The translations under genes were made by a program, and so were the position numbers. This document shows positions 5,931-8,554 of a stretch of 8,554 bases of DNA, piece after piece. Each line of letters starts with the position of its first letter. Position 1 is the stretch's first letter. The notes beneath the pieces were generated by a model, which was given only the letters and a program-made list of their open reading frames with translations, did no database searches and had not been told where the DNA came from. Source of the stretch: Dehalococcoidales bacterium (lineage in GTDB: Bacteria; Chloroflexota; Dehalococcoidia; Dehalococcoidales; UBA3254); contig JAQULX010000094.1 in assembly GCA_028718465.1 (NCBI GenBank), positions 1 through 8,554 on the forward strand. Reading direction: 5' to 3'.

Positions 5931-6692
5931 ATGTCAGGTCACAATAAGTGGTCTAAAATTAAAAGGCAAAAGGGTGTGGAGGATGCCAAGAAGGGTGCTA
6001 TTTATACCAAGCTGACCCGCGAAATAATCATGGCAGCCAAGGAAGGTGGAGGTGACCCTGAAACCAATTTTAAACTCCGTCTGGCTATCCAGAAAGCCCG
6101 CGATTCGAGTATGCCCAAGGATAATATCGAACGCGCTATTGAGCGCGGCTCCGGCGGGGCTGAGGGTGCAGTTTTGCAGGAGCTTATGCTGGAAGGTTAT
6201 GGCCCCAGCGGCACCGCGATCCTGGCGGAAACTCTTAGCGATAACCGTAACCGGACTGTCCAGGAAGTCCGGAATGTGTTCACCCGGCAGGGCGGCACGA
6301 TGGGATCGGCCGGCTCTGTGGCCTGGCTTTTTGATTCCCGGGGAGTTATTTCCATCGATGCAAACGGGAAAGATGCCGATGAGATTACCCTGGAAGCGAT
6401 CGATGCCGGGGCGGATGATGTCAAAGAAGAAGATGGGACCATCGAGGTCTATACCAGGCCCACTGAGCTGGAAAAGGTGAAGCGGGGTCTGGAGCAGAAG
6501 AAGATACCTGCGGTCTCAGCCGAACTCTCCATGATTCCCAAAACCCTGGTAGATGTCGAAGAAAAGGCTGCGATTCAGACTCTAAAACTTCTGGAGAAGC
6601 TGGAAGACCTGGAGGATGTCCAGAAGGTCTACAGCAACGTCAATTTTTCTGACGAGGTTATTGAAAAATTCCGCTCCGGGGATTACGATTAG
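5931..6692 (+). CDS. yebC: YebC/TACO1 family protein
   Basis: A 253-residue cytosolic protein of the YebC/TACO1 family. Bacterial members were long annotated as transcription regulators, and later work on the family points to a role on the ribosome, where it helps translation through difficult (proline-rich) stretches; the mitochondrial relative TACO1 supports COX1 translation. The sequence is complete and typical: MSGHNKWSKIKRQKG at the N terminus, helical domain to about 75, YGPSGTAILAETLSDNRNRT at 90-109, GSVAWLFDSRGVI at 128-140, and LEDVQKVYSNVNFSDEV near the end (226-243). It is the first gene of the yebC-ruvC-ruvA cluster, a pairing seen in many bacteria; only four bases separate it from ruvC, implying co-transcription and probably coupled translation. 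Its start is fixed by a strong ribosome binding site. The family call is firm; which function applies in this organism is not shown. Confidence 0.96.
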   Translation: MSGHNKWSKIKRQKGVEDAKKGAIYTKLTREIIMAAKEGGGDPETNFKLRLAIQKARDSSMPKDNIERAIERGSGGAEGAVLQELMLEGYGPSGTAILAETLSDNRNRTVQEVRNVFTRQGGTMGSAGSVAWLFDSRGVISIDANGKDADEITLEAIDAGADDVKEEDGTIEVYTRPTELEKVKRGLEQKKIPAVSAELSMIPKTLVDVEEKAAIQTLKLLEKLEDLEDVQKVYSNVNFSDEVIEKFRSGDYD

Positions 6693-6696
6693 AGAC

Positions 6697-7212
6697 ATGA
6701 TAGTCTTAGGCATTGATCCCGGCACAATCATCATGGGTTATGGAGTTATCGAAAGCCGGGACAATGAAGCCAGCTTGATTAAGTACGGCGCTTTTAACAC
6801 ACCATCACGCTCCCCGATAGGGGAGCGTTTGAGTTTTCTTTACCAGAACCTTCTCAAAATAATTACTCAATACCAGCCGGATGCCATGGCTGTCGAGCAG
6901 CCGTTTGTCGCCAAAAACGCCAGATCGGCTTTCGCTATCGGCAGGGCGCAGGCGGTGGCTATTCTGGCGGCTTCGAATTGCAGCATACCCTGTTACGAGT
7001 ACACTCCGGCTGAGATCAAGCAAAGGGTCTCTAATTACGGCGCCAGCCGGAAAGACCAGATTCAGCAGATGGTCATGCTCCAGTTGGGACTGGCGGAAGT
7101 GCCGGAGCCTTCTGACGCGGCGGATGCGCTGGCGGTGGCATTATGCCATCTACAGTCGAAACATCTGGAATACTTATTGGAACGCAGAGGTGAAAATGAT
7201 ATCGGGCGTTAG
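6697..7212 (+). CDS. ruvC: Holliday junction endonuclease RuvC
   Basis: A 171-residue nuclease that acts as a dimer to cut Holliday junctions symmetrically during recombination and repair. It has the RNase H-like fold, and the four catalytic acidic residues line up: Asp7 in VLGIDPGT, Glu67 in AVEQPF, and Asp140 and Asp143 in SDAADALAVALCH. Phe70 matches the conserved aromatic residue after the second acid that helps distort the junction. Residues 71-90 (VAKNARSAFAIGRAQAVAIL) are also typical. The frame stays open upstream into yebC, but the ATG at 6697 begins the conserved MIVLGIDPG start. Its own ribosome binding site is weak, so it probably relies on ribosomes finishing yebC four bases earlier. 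The 3' end overlaps ruvA by 17 bases. Length is normal for the family. Confidence 0.96.
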   Translation: MIVLGIDPGTIIMGYGVIESRDNEASLIKYGAFNTPSRSPIGERLSFLYQNLLKIITQYQPDAMAVEQPFVAKNARSAFAIGRAQAVAILAASNCSIPCYEYTPAEIKQRVSNYGASRKDQIQQMVMLQLGLAEVPEPSDAADALAVALCHLQSKHLEYLLERRGENDIGR

Positions 7213-7774
7213 CGGAATAATTGAGGCTATTGGTAGCAACTGGGCGATCATTGATGTGGGAGGCATCAGTTTTCAGGTCTTTTTGCCCACTTCTACTTTA
7301 AGCACCCTGGGGGTGGTGGGACAAAAGGTGCGGCTGCATACTCATCTTAATGTGAGGGAAGACAATTTAACCCTTTTTGGCTTTTCCTCGGCCAGAGAGC
7401 TATCACTTTTTCAGACTTTGATCTCAGTATCCGGAATCGGGCCTAAACTGGGCCTGGCGATGCTTTCGACCATGGATGCGGAGCAGTTGACCGCTGCTAT
7501 TGCCAGCGGAGATGCGGCTTTGCTTACTTCCATACCAGGGGTAGGAAAGAAAACAGCGGAACGAATTGTATTGGAACTCAAGGAGAAGATCGGTGATGCC
7601 TGGATAACCCAGGACCTGGAGGCGGTCCATGGCAACAGCGAAGTTGTTGCTGCGCTGACATCGCTGGGGTATTCGGTGACCGAAGCTACCAGGGCGGTAG
7701 CCTCTTTGCCCCTGACTCAAATGAGCCTGGAAGAAAAAGTGAAACTTGCCCTGAAGTATTTTGGAGAAAAATAG
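7196..7774 (+). CDS. ruvA: Holliday junction DNA-binding subunit RuvA
   Basis: A 192-residue protein that binds four-way junctions as a tetramer and, with the RuvB motor, drives branch migration. Domain I (1-63) is the OB fold, MISGVSGIIE through NLTLFGF, and carries the acidic pin Glu55-Asp56 at the same positions as in E. coli. Domain II has two helix-hairpin-helix motifs: LISVSGIGPKLGLAML (75-90) and LTSIPGVGKKTAERIVLELKEK (110-131). Domain III (about 145-192), the RuvB-contacting part, ends in SLEEKVKLALKYFGEK. The ATG at 7196 is chosen over far upstream starts because it begins the conserved MISGVSG sequence and has AGAGG five bases ahead; it overlaps ruvC by 17 bases. ruvB does not follow: the next gene faces the other way, six bases beyond the stop. 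Confidence 0.96.
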   Translation: MISGVSGIIEAIGSNWAIIDVGGISFQVFLPTSTLSTLGVVGQKVRLHTHLNVREDNLTLFGFSSARELSLFQTLISVSGIGPKLGLAMLSTMDAEQLTAAIASGDAALLTSIPGVGKKTAERIVLELKEKIGDAWITQDLEAVHGNSEVVAALTSLGYSVTEATRAVASLPLTQMSLEEKVKLALKYFGEK

Positions 7775-7780
7775 GCTCTG

Positions 7781-8386
7781 TCAGCGGCTGTACCTCTCTT
7801 CTTTCCAGGGGTCCCCGTGATTATGGTATCCGGCCGATTCCCAGAACCCCGGCCGGTCCTCGGCCGTAAACTCAATGCCGGTCACCCATTTGGCACTCTT
7901 CCAGAAATACAGGCGGGGTACCACCAGCCTGACAGGCCCCCCGTGGTCGGACGAAATATCTTCGCTATCATGTCTGACGGCGAAAAGCACGTCGGTCTCG
8001 AAAAATTCCTCTATCGGTATATTGGCAGTAAAGTTATTTGCCGCATGCACTATCACAAACCGGGCCTGCGGGTTGATCTCGACCAGGTTCTTCAATTCGG
8101 AGGTGCTCACTCCTTCCCAGAGATTATTTAGCTTCGACCAGGTAGTGACGCAGTGGATATCCGATATTACCTTTACCATGGGCAGTGCCATAAACTGTTT
8201 GTAATTCAAGGTCAGTTCATTGTTCACCAGGCCGAAGATTTTCAGGCTCCATTCGGCAGGATCGATTTTAGTCGCCCGGCCGTAATGCAGCACCGGCCAT
8301 TTTTCGGTTAAATGCTGGCCGGGAGGAATTCTAATATTTCTGTTCGTATCCGGACTGACAATAACCTCAACTTCTTCGATTTCCAT
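7781..8386 (-). CDS. cytosolic sulfite-oxidase-like molybdopterin protein
   Basis: A 201-residue protein of the sulfite oxidase/MsrP superfamily, in the short YuiH-like group made of the molybdopterin domain alone. Cys79 in SDIHCVTTWSKLNNLWEGV is the expected ligand to molybdenum, and HGGPVRLVVPRLYFWKSAKWVTGIEF (148-173) is the cofactor-binding block. The C-terminal GFWESAGYHNHGDPWKEERY is characteristic of the YuiH-like group. There is no Tat or other signal peptide, no heme domain and no dimerisation domain, so it should be cytosolic and needs an unknown electron partner. The ATG has GGAGG seven bases upstream. It converges on ruvA with six bases between stops and no terminator hairpin, so transcripts from the two sides may overlap. 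Oxidation or reduction of a sulfur compound is plausible, but the substrate is not known for this group. Confidence 0.9.
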   Translation of the reverse strand: MEIEEVEVIVSPDTNRNIRIPPGQHLTEKWPVLHYGRATKIDPAEWSLKIFGLVNNELTLNYKQFMALPMVKVISDIHCVTTWSKLNNLWEGVSTSELKNLVEINPQARFVIVHAANNFTANIPIEEFFETDVLFAVRHDSEDISSDHGGPVRLVVPRLYFWKSAKWVTGIEFTAEDRPGFWESAGYHNHGDPWKEERYSR

Positions 8387-8554
8387 AAGGCTGCCTCCAT
8401 TACCAACGATTAAATCCGTAAATTAACAATTTTGGACTTTAGACAATTTTTAAGAGCTAAGATTAACCATAACCTTAATCAGGGTTATAACTTATTGCAC
8501 TCAAGCTTAAGCTTGAGCTTAAATGCACTTTAAAAACTAAATAATCGAAACGAA
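8387..8554. other. AT-rich upstream region of the Mo-protein gene
   Basis: This non-coding stretch runs to the window edge. It holds the GGAGG site of the Mo-protein gene at its left end, a small inverted repeat ATAACC/GGTTAT at 8469-8474 and 8483-8488, and the palindromes at 8500-8522. No clear minus-strand promoter with both boxes can be picked out. The gene beyond the edge is not visible. Confidence 0.5.
8500..8522. repeat. nested palindromes, possible operator
   Basis: CTCAAGCTTAAGCTTGAG at 8500-8517 is a perfect 18-base palindrome. An overlapping one, TTAAGCT-TG-AGCTTAA, spans 8507-8522, so the AAGCTT unit occurs twice and a related AGCTTAA follows. TGCACT flanks the block on both sides at 8495-8500 and 8525-8530. 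Perfect twofold symmetry of this length upstream of a gene fits a binding site for a dimeric regulator, but no regulator is known from the window. Confidence 0.45.

Noticed and set aside
6046..6480. 144-codon plus-strand frame inside yebC
   Set aside because: Out-of-frame shadow of a strongly conserved gene.
6616..6696. 27-codon N-terminal extension of ruvC into yebC
   Set aside because: RuvC proteins begin at MIVLGIDPG-like sequence; the extension is out-of-frame yebC.
6881..7195. Long N-terminal extension of ruvA back into ruvC
   Set aside because: The extension is ruvC read in the wrong frame; the real RuvA start is MISGVSG at 7196 with its own ribosome binding site.
7817..8204. Plus-strand open frames over the Mo-protein gene
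   Set aside because: Antisense to a conserved cofactor-binding protein; no family resemblance.

Overview
The window reads as ordinary bacterial chromosome. Genes are dense, coding DNA is of roughly even base composition, intergenic DNA is AT-rich, and start codons mostly follow good Shine-Dalgarno sequences. The gene content (acpS near yebC-ruvC-ruvA, a cytosolic sulfite-oxidase-type Mo protein, and a NEW3-domain surface protein with a Thr/Pro-rich linker beside an ABC-2 exporter) suggests a Chloroflexota bacterium, possibly of the Dehalococcoidia. That is inferred from gene style only; no rRNA or other marker here proves it. No phage, transposase, CRISPR array, tRNA or rRNA was found.

Layout. 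11-1294 (+): major facilitator transporter of the oxalate/monocarboxylate type. 1352-2089 (-): DUF72 (YecE-like) TIM-barrel protein, best started at a GTG. 2105-2226: a short intergenic stretch holding a degenerate repeat, a palindromic element and a strong minus-strand terminator. 5047-2234 (-): three-gene operon of a NEW3-domain membrane-anchored surface protein, an ABC ATPase and an ABC-2 permease. 5048-5276: AT-rich divergent promoter region. 5277-5651 (+): acpS. 5652-5930: hairpin-bearing spacer with the yebC promoter and a very strong ribosome binding site. 5931-7774 (+): tight yebC-ruvC-ruvA operon. 7781-8386 (-): molybdopterin oxidoreductase converging on ruvA with a 6-base gap. 8387-8554: AT-rich upstream region with nested perfect palindromes.

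How the genes work together. yebC, ruvC and ruvA form a conserved cluster: RuvA binds Holliday junctions and RuvC cuts them, while the RuvB motor is not encoded next door and must lie elsewhere. The three minus-strand genes at 2234-5047 look like one membrane machine: a sensor, scaffold or substrate-capture protein outside the membrane plus a NatA/NosF-type ATPase and NosY-type permease. Its substrate is unknown, and it is the part of the window with the least assigned function. The MFS transporter, DUF72 protein, AcpS and Mo protein look like independent single genes.

I see no clear evidence of a wholly new system. The best leads are the NEW3-ABC operon, the palindromic elements between 2152 and 2226, the structured spacer before yebC, and the nested palindromes at 8500-8522.
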